From Diplonema japonicum (Eukaryota; Euglenozoa; Diplonemea; Diplonemida; Diplonemidae): a DNA stretch of 64,000 bases. Of the stretch, positions 12,301-19,940 are shown in pieces. Both the position numbers and the translations under genes were made by a program. Each line of letters starts with the position of its first letter. Position 1 is the first letter of the stretch. The DNA lies in NCBI GenBank assembly GCA_964019335.1, contig OZ025651.1:682001-746000 (forward strand), given 5' to 3'. Under the pieces are notes generated by a model, which was not told where the DNA came from, searched no databases, and worked only from the letters and a program-made list of their open reading frames with translations.

Positions 12301-12988
12301 CGTCCCCGCCTGGTGGATGGCCCCGCTGCTGAACAGGACTATCGTTGTAAAGGTTGTTGCGGACATTGTGTCCCTCAGCAGCGATGACAGCCTCCTGCTT
12401 GACCCCTCTGTGGGGCTCCAACTGTGCCGCAACTTTGTTAATCTAGCAGGTGCTCGTCTGCTGGAGATGACGAAAGATGGGTTTGCACTGAGCTTATGCC
12501 AAGTGATACAAGAGTATGCTGTGGACAAAGTGGCAGAAAAGGAGAGAGACAACTTCCTCGAGGGTGTTCGAGGTGTCTTGAAGGGGAGGATGGGGGTGAA
12601 AATGGGGAACGAGATTGCTGGGCCTGCACAAGGGAAGGTTCTGAGGTGTCTGAGACACTCAGCTGTGATAGTTATTTTGTGTCAAAGCGAAGAGATGCAA
12701 GCAAGCCTGCCGGAATATGTCCAGTCTTCAGCATCCTTGAAATACTGGTCGTTCCTTGACGCACGTGGGCATCACATCCGCGGTTTGCTGGTGAGGTCCC
12801 GCCACTGCTTCCCGAATGGTGCGAAGCTTGTCCTTTATGACCCTCCTGTTGACCTCACCCTGTGCCTCGCTCTGCGCCACCCAACACCCTTTTCCGTCCC
12901 GCCGGAGTCGATTGTTTGTGTACACTCCTCACTCCCCCCGCAGTTCGAGCCCACCCTTCACGGGCTGTACACTACGGTTGCTTTGTAA
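6314..12988 (+). CDS. Divergent, C-terminally truncated dynein-heavy-chain-like protein
   Basis: This is one uninterrupted frame of 2,224 codons; conventional dynein heavy chains have about 4,500. The N-terminal half resembles the dynein tail and linker, with IWELWKAVSELDRQW near residue 755 and FLSARRSACPRLCLLDDTQLL near 1046, matching the family pattern of Arg/Phe-Pro-Arg then a Leu-rich helix. In the AAA1 position (about 1250-1365) the usual P-loop and acidic Walker B are absent: the aligned stretches read CGEHALGVNC and WWVVVECLER. AAA2 keeps a P-loop (GEVGSGKT, about 1543) and a Walker-B-like IVLDADN. AAA3 keeps GARRSGKT (about 1849) and MIVVEDMG. The protein ends at about the AAA3/AAA4 border, so the stalk, microtubule-binding domain and AAA5-6 are missing. 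AAA1 hydrolysis drives dynein motility, so a motor role is unlikely. A structural or regulatory ciliary role is inference. Confidence 0.75.
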   Translation: MLLSQPTLPRTGLLPRRLAAVDAEAAAEGTKWQQRSKRKKLPRVPTHIKKIALLEKGLLLPCGATEVDRKILDPNSIFHWIHVLQHDDESTERDTIYFTRSKSDKIDFRAVPRHLVDITNVTRVERQHLITLVDGAVDTVTTLKNLVSESMLLLRIDRIPFFSSARKRTLTKVFTTWAQLRRVRTYHARRTALRSALFHLHPVLRKCIRTCKEHAEQIKSIALFVWGPSETNTLDSFTQVLTAHRNAAITNVSRKIEDIKAAALECCSEVFYTTRFDGTSLEFLANAMQHNCCWKGAVESKAGLMRRTQMNAPAVELGPPEGYVISFTEQTAVVTHTMRILRLFRLLDQMATVALHESLLAAVVSIADEIPNPPCFFHTMLAEHGFVLSLEPPPMHLADVITSYVASLVQHMSHVPVLAAYPEFEQHVHRLQEAALDGERSAEYSQHLVLSVKAAVEDDQRFTNALATIEEGVRKAASEVTCHVQCYVPLMEDMRRCSEYTIAPTVDPPLWETYVDDIESVRRTINSMQGSLQVRFFDIDASMLQAKLLPMLDTVLACFADEIPKVAAVEVASLCDELVDAMAQVAARPETAVEHHTVIRRIINVQQNHYLVEARYLNLKAAYDVLQRLHGEYSQLNDTHFVRLTTTYQSYTTILSGLEADKDALLCSYHKVFKVLSREWDAEVNEVRLVVGAKKLAVVGEDPDVALGALTTALQTLAQILECTEQCNVFHNDIGLPEDDTHAEQALREEANQRYVIWELWKAVSELDRQWKQATLFQGELRDMEPTLVSLKQKYQKLNRGGLTHTPQILSSVRDILLQYTKVLPVVTAILHADMKPAHWTQVAGILGVDTAEKDTITVADLCRLDAQCYASEVEAVAQRAGTEEKVRRCFFEYNEKWQDEEVPFATWDGLMKYPVFGDLLAKKCEAEDTVEVLACLKGKGCAGVEQQITCLAQKLVVVAQNLQLLHEMQVLWMSYETVFASPEMQRVTGGSKAFTDYDRCFRDIVKKTTTAGASLLHLLCASAITKQLQQNLSTAGKLAACVQDFLSARRSACPRLCLLDDTQLLYASESHFKTPNMNQILQLFGNHVENFSISSDALSGCQQVNGIISLLGDELQLSSVRVRGHLDTWVPAVDAAIKDSVKGLILQGIEEDNDDPVHLATVYPSHVALVIWRVLYGKVRGERKQRLATQKESLVLALQGGMHSSCELTSLSNLLLVIAHQMTLDVQSPLFTLGTEGTVRIEVAGETIAYGNDFTSAALPEPLHAGSMELFGEMVRASCGEHALGVNCYTRSVESACQIAQYTGRVFYKIPYCSTWNLEELTKGTARRILGAVHSGWWVVVECLERATPAHVEGICQVVRAVCDRELERLAGMPVGNLNRDTMLIVGQHTGRVPKSLVEAFRVSCWMKPPVLKDLRLVGETILAKESREILMCLTNVIKCIQTCCQLWSDQGGPTPLSTLLTVLKVYRCSNENSDLRYIASTVLTNTANVLSVETDVQTVIQSHLSNISSSMNLADEGPPKALLPIINLSLMRCLTKQPLCLVGEVGSGKTPVIKYVSQQIDASRKTVAPSAVTARELYGYTSVGGDWQEGLIPNIVVSALKNNRHTAIVLDADNTGDWMQDLIPCFHSSPSLYASPRDGFVTWNEGIQFILECRSLGCCRPGFLEVLFVVSFETVVMPAEKVVLWAVQSYLNKVGCEHYTDPYVGDVLLRVVSDLTPHADGAALASLESGWQVAPTSRKVLLSRVGSLFATLLRGLNIDSSEFRKRCDECMWFAITWGVGGSCIPSNRDKLLASHLKPSQRNYFEVDVDGVPWGTRVVKSSMLHENADVVRCREVAALYQKSTVGVCVLGARRSGKTTRVKDLLRYVESSVAGVTGHGHHIDDARHVYTKVRTAAEKKSLLMIVVEDMGLCTPALHETVREVVSLGVGRSKKGTLWDLPANAPKPCLIATLATPTGLYPATLLAKMGILHIDDTNPQGALQLWCVHLLNNIMDGVPAWWMAPLLNRTIVVKVVADIVSLSSDDSLLLDPSVGLQLCRNFVNLAGARLLEMTKDGFALSLCQVIQEYAVDKVAEKERDNFLEGVRGVLKGRMGVKMGNEIAGPAQGKVLRCLRHSAVIVILCQSEEMQASLPEYVQSSASLKYWSFLDARGHHIRGLLVRSRHCFPNGAKLVLYDPPVDLTLCLALRHPTPFSVPPESIVCVHSSLPPQFEPTLHGLYTTVAL

Positions 12989-13167
12989 AGGGCTTGGCTG
13001 CCCTTTTTGTTTCTCTGGTTTTATTGTAAAAAAAAGTGCCTTTTCAGGCGTTCTTTTTTTTTTTTTTTTTTTGCCCCCTCGGTTTTTTTTCTTTCAACGG
13101 AAAAAAAGAAAAAAAAAAAAAAAAAAAAAACACAACAGGGGAGACGGGATATATTTTGTAAAAAAAA

Positions 13168-14068
13168 ATGGGAAACGAAAGCAAACTAGTCGTGTTCGGG
13201 GCGGGGGGCGTGGGGAAGTCTGCAATTTCGGTGAAATTCGTGCAGGTAATGTTCAAGAGAAGAAGAAAGAAAAAAAAGAAAAAGTAACAAAAAAAAAACA
13301 AAAAAACAAAACAAAAAACAGGGTAAATTCGTGCAGCTATACGACCCATCTATCTGTGACAAGTACAGGAAGCAAGAAACAATCGACGGCGAGGTGGAGA
13401 TCATCGAAGTCGTAGACACCGCAGGGCAGGAGGAATACAAACCCCTGAGAGCACAATACTACCAAAAGGGCGAGGGGTTCATTGCGGTCTACAGCATCAC
13501 AGACCGAGGGAGCATGGGTGAGGTGGAGAAACTACGGGATGATGTCCTGGAAGAGAGGGGCTGCAGCTGGGTGCCTATGGTGCTCGTGGGGAACAAGTGC
13601 GATCTGGAGACTCAGAGGAAGGTGACAAAATCAGAAGGTGAGGCGTTGGCCAAGAACTGGTTCGGGGAGAACAAAGGCATACCCTTCTTTGAAACGTCTG
13701 CTAAGGACGCCATTAACATCAATGAATGTTTCCATCAAATCGTGCGCGAGCTGCGTTCTCAAAAGGCAGGTGGTGGGGGTGGGGGTGGGGGTGCCCCGTC
13801 TGCCCCTGCCGCAGCTACCACCCCTGCGCCCTCTGCCCCTCCCCCCTCGGCCCCGGCCGCCGCCGCGGCCCCGGCCGCCGCGCAAGTTGATCTGGTTGAA
13901 ACAGGTGCTGCTCCAAAAGTGGCAAAGGGCCCCCCTCCTCCGAACGCAAAACCCCCTTCAGCAAAACCAGGCGGCAAGGCCCCTAAAAAAGCAGCCAAGA
14001 AACCAGGTGGCAAAACAGCCGAAAAAAAGAAGAAGAAGAAGAAGGGTGGGAAATGCTCTGTAATGTGA
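13168..14068 (+). CDS. Ras-family small GTPase with Ala/Pro/Lys-rich tail and CAAX box
   Basis: This is a membrane-anchored signalling GTPase of 274 residues. Exons are 13168-13245 and 13322-14068 (intron 76 bp). Motifs are GAGGVGKS (P-loop, residue 11), switch I YDPSICDKY (Ser where Ras has Thr35), DTAGQEEY (switch II), NKCD and ETSAK. It ends in CSVM, a CAAX box suited to farnesylation. Between the G domain and the CAAX box lies an unusual tail of about 95 residues: Gly run, Ala/Pro-rich, then Lys-rich. The polybasic end may help membrane binding. The sequence AAATTCGTGCAG occurs at the end of exon 1 and again near the start of exon 2; the encoded FVQ-x-x-FV pattern is native to Ras, so the repeat may be coincidental. 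Closest to the Ras/Rap branch; no subfamily is assigned. Confidence 0.93.
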
Positions 14069-14669
14069 GGAGCGATTTTTTTTTTTTTTTTATTTGCAGG
14101 AAGGGAGGGGTGGGATGAATGAAATGTATACATAAAAAGAAGAAAAAAAAAATAGAAAGTGTCATGAGTCAGTTCCGTGATATCAAAAGAATAGGGGGGG
14201 GAGGAGGGAAGGGTGAGATGGTATTAAAAGGGAAGCGGCCCTCCTTTTTTTTTTTCAGCCTTTCCTTCTCTCTCTTTTTTTTACCACCTCCCCGTCTTTT
14301 TCTTTTTTCTTTTTGAATTAAAATATTATTCCCTTGCCTTTTCTCCTTTTTTCTTTCTCCCCCTTCACCATTTTTTTTTTTTTTTTTTTTTTTTTCCTTC
14401 CGTCTCTCGCAAATTCTTTTTTGTTCGTTTTCATTCTTCTTTTTTTTTTTTAAGGGTGGTCCTCAAAAGTGGGATTTGCCCTTAATACACCGCATTTTTT
14501 TCTCAAAAAAAAAAAAAAAATGGCCCATTCCCTTTAAGTAGTGAAAACGGCTGTCTTTTCTTTTCTTTTTCTTTTTCTTTTTCTTTTTCTTTTTCTTTTT
14601 CTTTTTCTTTTTTTCCCCCTCGCCCCCACTTCTTTTTACTATGAACTCCCCTCCGTAGGCGGTGCAATA

Positions 14670-14701
<32 letters not shown>

Positions 14702-14702
14702 G
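14069..14702. repeat. Low-complexity spacer with a (CTTTTT)n tract
   Basis: The spacer contains a (CTTTTT)n microsatellite of about nine units at roughly 14556-14611, a T run near 14372-14395 and an A run just before the next start codon. I see no gene in it. Confidence 0.75.
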
Positions 14703-15643
14703 ATGGCCACCCGTGAACGTGTGAATGCAGTGGAAAACGCAAGGGTAAAGGGAAAGCTCAGCCCAGCAGAGCGAAAGACGCTGATGGAGAAGATAGGCCA
14801 GTTGGAGGAAACGGAGCTGGAAGAAGAAATACAGCGATTGGAGGCAAAGCTGAAGCGAGACGTGTATGTGGCAGCGGAGTGCAAAGAACTGTTGGAACCT
14901 TACAGCACACTGCAAACCACGAGGGACCAACTATTTGCGGCGAGAACCATCAAGTTTTCGAGGATGACCGGAGAAGGGTATATGACAAAAAAAAAAAAAA
15001 AAAAATCACCAACACAGAGGGGAAAAATACGCTTCTGTAGTGCGGATACAGTGCTTATGCAGAGCCTACCTTGCTGGGCTGGCGTACAGAAAAAAACTGG
15101 AGTTGAAACGATCTAGTTTTGTTGCACAGTTAACTACGGACGACCTCAATGAATCTGTACTAGTGATCCAAGGGGTCATCCGGCAAAAACTCGCGCGGAA
15201 TGAGCTCGACCGTCGGCGATCCACGCTATACACACAACACGTTGCAATTTCAGGAAACAGTAGTTTCCAAGACAAAGTCAGTCGCCCCGAATCACAGACA
15301 CGATCCCTACCCTTAGATGAGGGGAACGCACAGTTGCTCCCTTATTACACCATCCACGACGTTTCTGGAGTTCCCCTCAGCGAAGAAGACCTTACAGAAT
15401 TGTTCAATTCCCTTGATTCTGGCCCTAAGGGGTACCTTACAAAGTCCGAATTTAAAAACTTCTACGCAACATTGGATTCTTATGGTGTGCCCGAACCAGA
15501 AGGGTACGTTGACGATTTGCTTCGGCCTTATACTGTACTAGGTGTGATGGAAAACAAAACTTTAAAAAAAAAATAAAAAAGGTGATGATAAGTTAACTTA
15601 TGATGAGTTTGTGATTGTAATGCTCAAGCTATCTCAAAGATGA
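14703..15643 (+). CDS. IQ-motif and EF-hand domain protein
   Basis: This has 286 residues after splicing. Exons are 14703-14977, 15018-15541 and 15582-15643 (introns 40 and 40 bp). The N-terminal part is a charged coiled coil. Two IQ motifs follow: VRIQCLCRAYLAGLAYRKK and VLVIQGVIRQKLARNELDRR. These normally bind calmodulin or related light chains. The C-terminus has an EF-hand-like pair. The first loop region contains DSGPKGYLTKSEF. The second, GDDKLTYDEFVIVMLKL, appears only when intron 2 is removed. Both loops are incomplete against the canonical 12-residue pattern, so calcium binding is uncertain. I recognised no named orthologue. The combination is common in axonemal and cytoskeletal proteins of flagellates, which is suggestive only. 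Confidence 0.8.
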
Positions 15644-15880
15644 GGGGCGGCAATATGTATTTTGATCGATATTTACACCCTTATGTCTTTTTTTTCTTTT
15701 CTTTTTCAAGAGTCCTTCCCCCTCCCCCCCCACCCATTCCCTCCTTTTTTGGTAAATAGTTTTTCCTCCCCCCCCCCCCCCCTCTTTTCCCGAGAGATGA
15801 AAATTTTGAAAAGATAAAAAAAAAAAAGGTGCTCGCAAAAATGTAAAAAAAAAAAAATAAAATAAAAAAATAAAAATAAA

Positions 15881-17919
15881 ATGCCTCCAAGCAACGCCGA
15901 GGAAAAAAGAGGCCGCAAGCGGGCGGCCCAGGAAACCACAACAAAAGACGGAAAACAACGGAGGAAGAGACCACAAAGCCCTCCTAAAAAAGAAATCGAG
16001 ATGCCGGTACCGATAACCGCGAGGCAGCGGGCGATCCTGGCAGCGGCGGCAACCGCTGAGGAGAACAGGAGATGGGTCACGTGGCAGTGGCAAACGAGGA
16101 GACATCCCAACGCAAAACTGAAAAAAACACAATCACCCGAAAAAGACGGGAAACCCCCAGGGTCCACTTCATTCACAAACCCAAGACCACCTACCATGCC
16201 CGAACTGTATCTGATCAAACAATTAACCCGACCAATTCTCGAATCCCAAGACCTCCAAGGCTTCGCATCATACCTTAAAAACTGCAAAAGAGTCGTCGTG
16301 TGCGTCGGTGCAGGCGCATCTGTCGCAGCAGGAATACCAGACTTCAGAACACCAGGAAAAGGTCTTTACAGCAACCAGCGACTCCGAGAATACAATGTTC
16401 CAAAACCGGAAGACGTATTCAACCTCAGATACTTTAAACGCAGACCAGACGCATGCTACGCGATGCTGGACGAAATGTGGCCCGGGCGATGGCCGCCGAC
16501 ACGTGTTCACTACTTCCTCCGACTTCTCCACGAGAAGGACATGCTCTCCAGGGTGTACACGCAGAATATCGACGATTTAGAAAGGCTTGCCGGCGTACCA
16601 CCAGAGCTTCTTGTCGAAGCACACGGAACGTTCTCCTACGTTCAATGCGTAGATTGTGGGTTCAGCCCTCGCATAGAAGTTATGCGGAGTGACCTTGGTA
16701 GAGGTGTCCGTCCAATGTGTCAGGAATGCACTAAAAACGTAGTTAAACCGGTCAAAAGCCCTGCACCAGACATCGTAGTGAAGAACCCCACAGAGCTTCC
16801 AAGCAAGCTGTTCGTGTACGGCTCGTACCGGCCGGACGACTCGGCGAGGATTGAGCCGCTTCACCTTCTCTTCAAAGATGGGTTCGACTTCATGCCTGCC
16901 TATGTGAAGGGCGTCAAGCTCTACCACGATGCCCGCCCTGTCATAAGCATCCCTGATCAGACAGCAACGATGGACGACAAGGTGACAGGGTACCTTATGA
17001 AGACAAAGGACGAAGCTGTGTTCAGAGCGAAATTATCCGAACTCGATGTCCGGGAAGGATGTCCTGTGTTGTGTAAACGGGTGACAGTATGGGCCCACCC
17101 TGCCGACGGCGGGGATCCCGTGCAAGCTGAGGTTTACCACTATCCGAATTGTGCTAAACACACTGTGGTGCCTCATGGAGATTGGGAGAAACGGCGGGAC
17201 TGGAAGTCCCTCCCTGAGGTGAAAGGGTTGATCAAGCCCGGGATCGTCTTTTTCGACGAGGAGCTCCCCGAGGTGTTCTCCCCCAAGCAGATCGAGCAGG
17301 ACATGAACTCCGCAGACGCGTTGATCATCATTGGAACGTCACTGCGGGTGACGCCGTTCTGCTGGCTCCCTCAGCTTGTCAACTCGTCGTGTCCCAGACT
17401 GCTTCTCAACCTCAATGCCAGAGAAGTTGGTGTGAAGGCAAACTTCACCATTGACTGGCCTGGGTGGAGAGATGTAGCCCATGATGGTGACTGCCAAAGC
17501 GCTGTTACACAATTATGTGAGCTCTTAGGGTATGAAGATTATTTGGGAGAAGTGATTTTTTTTTTAAAGGTGGGAAACGGAGCTTTTGCGCTTGAAAACC
17601 GAAGGGGACGCAAAGATGCGGAAACAATGGAAAGAACAGGTATGGATGGGAAAAATATTATTTGGAGGGGAAAAAAAAAATACAGGAAACGGTGCGGCGA
17701 GACCCATCGGAATTGCCCAGACCCGTTTATCCGGAACAGTTGGAAGGAGAGTCCATGGAATTGTATCTCAGCAGTACTGATGAAGAGGACGAAGAGGAGG
17801 AAGACGAAGAAGAGGAGGAGGAAGAGGAGGAGGAAGAGGAAAGCGCCACACCGGTCACCACTCTGCAACCAACAGTCTCTGCCCCGCCCCCGTCCCCATC
17901 GACTCCGTTAGCAAAATAG
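15881..17919 (+). CDS. Sirtuin (SIR2) deacylase with an embedded gamma-glutamylcyclotransferase-like domain
   Basis: This is an NAD-dependent protein deacylase of 650 residues. Exons are 15881-17529, 17570-17639 and 17686-17919 (introns 40 and 46 bp). A Lys/Arg-rich N-terminus looks like a nuclear signal. The sirtuin core shows GAGASVAAGIPDFRTPG (about residue 141), YTQNIDDLERLAG (about 226), the catalytic His in EAHGTF (about 247), zinc ligands CVDC and CQEC (about 255-282), then GLIKPGIVFFDEELP (about 450) and GTSLRV (about 486). Between CQEC and GLIKP, about residues 306-444 form a separate domain with KLFVYGSYRP, VKGVKLY, KVTGYLM, LDVREGCP and AEVYHY. This is the pattern of the AIG2/GGCT-like cyclotransferase fold, and the Glu of REG fits the catalytic position. 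It replaces the usual short return strand of the zinc module. The tail has a run of about 25 mostly Glu residues. Splicing restores LCELLGWETELLRLK. Confidence 0.9.
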
Positions 17920-18070
17920 TAGTTTTCTTTTCTTTTTTTCTTTTTTATCCCCTTCCCAAAAAAAAAAAGAGAAAAAATGTGTTTTTTTTTTGTTCCTTCT
18001 CCACCCCCTTCACCTGTGAATCTTTTTTTTATTTCTTTCTTTCCCCCCCATTTAAAAAAAAAAACCCAGC

Positions 18071-19822
18071 ATGCATCCTATATGTTTGGCCATCCGGCGT
18101 ATAAGAAATTCTGGAAACTGGGAGCAAAGGCTTCAATTAAGCAAGCAAATCGCGGAGAATGGATGGAAAGAGTTGACCCCATGGGATGTGGCTGAGGTAG
18201 CCTCCTTCGCGTGGTGCGTGAAGGGTGACCGAGAAGGAACGAAGAACGTAGTGAACGTGGTGGAGAGCTGGGTGAGGAACGGGGGGATGCTGACACTGCA
18301 CACAGCGGCGGTAACTGCTGACGGACTACAGAAAGCCGGGTTGCACAACGACACTATCTTCAGATCCATCGCCTCTACCGCAGTGAAGGAAGGCCCAAGA
18401 TGCGAACGCACACAGAAAAACCTTGCAAGCTTCATAGAAATCCTCAAATGTGCACTGGTGTTGAAGTTCCCATCATATTTAATACTAAAAAGCGCCGAAG
18501 CACACATTACAAACGTGAAAATATCGCACCTCAACGACTTCCCCATCCTGACAAAAGCCGCCGTTAACTGCCGTAAAAGGATATCACCCAAACTACTGGA
18601 GAAGCTAGCGTGCGACTTCTCCATACTCGTCTCGATAAAGAAGAACCTCCACCCCGATCATGTAGCTACGTCTGTTGTTAATTTCGTACACCTCCGCAAC
18701 AAGGATCCGTTTTTGTACACTGCCGCTGTACGCCATGTTACCGGTTCAGATAAATCGAATCTAACCCCCGATACCACCACCTGTTTGTTAGTTAGTCTTG
18801 TGAAGGTTCAGCAGGATCAGCCCGGTCTGGACTTGCTGCACTTCTTCACACGGAAACGGTCGGATTCGTTTTGGAGCGGTGTATCGGCCACGACCGCACG
18901 GCAGTTACTTTTCGTCGCGGCGTCCCTTCGGTCGAATAAACCCGATCTCTACACCCGATTGGGGAACATTCTTCTCGGGAGCACACCGAATAGCTGCGAA
19001 ACCCCCGAAACGCTATCAAGAACATGCGCTTTCTTCACCCAAGCAGACTACACCAACCATGATAGGCTTGTTGTTTTAACCGACAGAATGCATGATATGA
19101 GAGATACCGCTGTTTTGAAGAATGTCGCTGTCCTATTCGACGCATGGGCTCGTTACATCACCCGCCGGAAGAATCTAACATTCAAAATCGCAAAATCCGA
19201 TCGGAAAACACACGATATGTGGCAGGTCATCCTCCCCATATTTTGCGAGGGGGAGGAGGATTTGCGGGCGAACGATGCCGGCGAGGTCCCGGCTGCAAAG
19301 CTTCGCGAGCTCCTCAACAACGTTTTGCAAAGAAAGCCTGCTGTGAGACCTTTAGACACCGCAATGATAGCTGGGGTGCTTCATGTTGTGGACATACAGG
19401 AGTTTCAATGGCCGGATTGGGCTTTGTGTGACATCGACCCGTCACGGCTCTTTCCAGAGGTGGTTGTTGAGCTTTGTGTGGGTCTGCACCACACGGGCCA
19501 CTCGATCCCGCGTGCTGTGCGGGATTTTCTGATATCAACGAAAAGTCTTCAGCACGAGAGTGTTCACAAGTTAATACCTGTTTTCTCTGATGATTCCGCG
19601 GTGCTCGCGTCCATCAGCAGTTTCGTCGCAGCCCGCCCCTGGTCTCCCCAAGAAATTATGTCGCACGGGGGACCTATTCTTGCAGCGTTTTCACACTGTC
19701 AGTACCTCCCTCCCGACCATCTTGCATTGTCCGAAATCATGGAAAAGCCTCTTCTTTCGTCATCGCTGCCCACGGTGCAAAAAGCCGTGCGGCAATGGAG
19801 GGCTCTATGCGGAAACAATTAA
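18071..19822 (+). CDS. Uncharacterised alpha-helical-repeat protein, possibly mitochondrial
   Basis: This is a single frame of 583 codons with no intron. Composition and spacing suggest alpha-helical repeats through most of the length, with recurring patterns such as DVAEVASFAWCV and VLKNVAVLFDAWARY. These recall the octotricopeptide/FASTK/RAP-type RNA-binding proteins of mitochondria and plastids, but I cannot identify a RAP domain. The N-terminus (MHPICLAIRRIRNSG) is basic and lacks acidic residues for about 17 residues, compatible with a mitochondrial presequence. The start is preceded by AAACCCAGC. It has no transmembrane segment or catalytic motif that I can see. The function is unknown; the mitochondrial assignment is inference. 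Confidence 0.7.
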   Translation: MHPICLAIRRIRNSGNWEQRLQLSKQIAENGWKELTPWDVAEVASFAWCVKGDREGTKNVVNVVESWVRNGGMLTLHTAAVTADGLQKAGLHNDTIFRSIASTAVKEGPRCERTQKNLASFIEILKCALVLKFPSYLILKSAEAHITNVKISHLNDFPILTKAAVNCRKRISPKLLEKLACDFSILVSIKKNLHPDHVATSVVNFVHLRNKDPFLYTAAVRHVTGSDKSNLTPDTTTCLLVSLVKVQQDQPGLDLLHFFTRKRSDSFWSGVSATTARQLLFVAASLRSNKPDLYTRLGNILLGSTPNSCETPETLSRTCAFFTQADYTNHDRLVVLTDRMHDMRDTAVLKNVAVLFDAWARYITRRKNLTFKIAKSDRKTHDMWQVILPIFCEGEEDLRANDAGEVPAAKLRELLNNVLQRKPAVRPLDTAMIAGVLHVVDIQEFQWPDWALCDIDPSRLFPEVVVELCVGLHHTGHSIPRAVRDFLISTKSLQHESVHKLIPVFSDDSAVLASISSFVAARPWSPQEIMSHGGPILAAFSHCQYLPPDHLALSEIMEKPLLSSSLPTVQKAVRQWRALCGNN

Positions 19823-19940
19823 ACCCCCCCATCCTCTGAACGTGCCGTCGGCTTGCAAATTGACTTCTCCCCCCCCCCCCCCCCCGCGACAATTTGTCTT
19901 TTCGAAAAAAACTTTTGTAAGGGAAAGAGAAGAAAAGAAA

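Noticed and set aside
17552-17569. An 18-bp GT...AG segment in the sirtuin gene that looks like a tiny intron
   Set aside because: Removing it leaves the same frame and gives a non-homologous tail. A 40-bp intron at 17530-17569 restores LCELLGWETELLRLK and leads into the next exon.
19590-19940. In-frame upstream ATG extending PEX1
   Set aside because: The extension overlaps the previous gene and a poly-C run; the conserved N-terminal domain begins at 19941.
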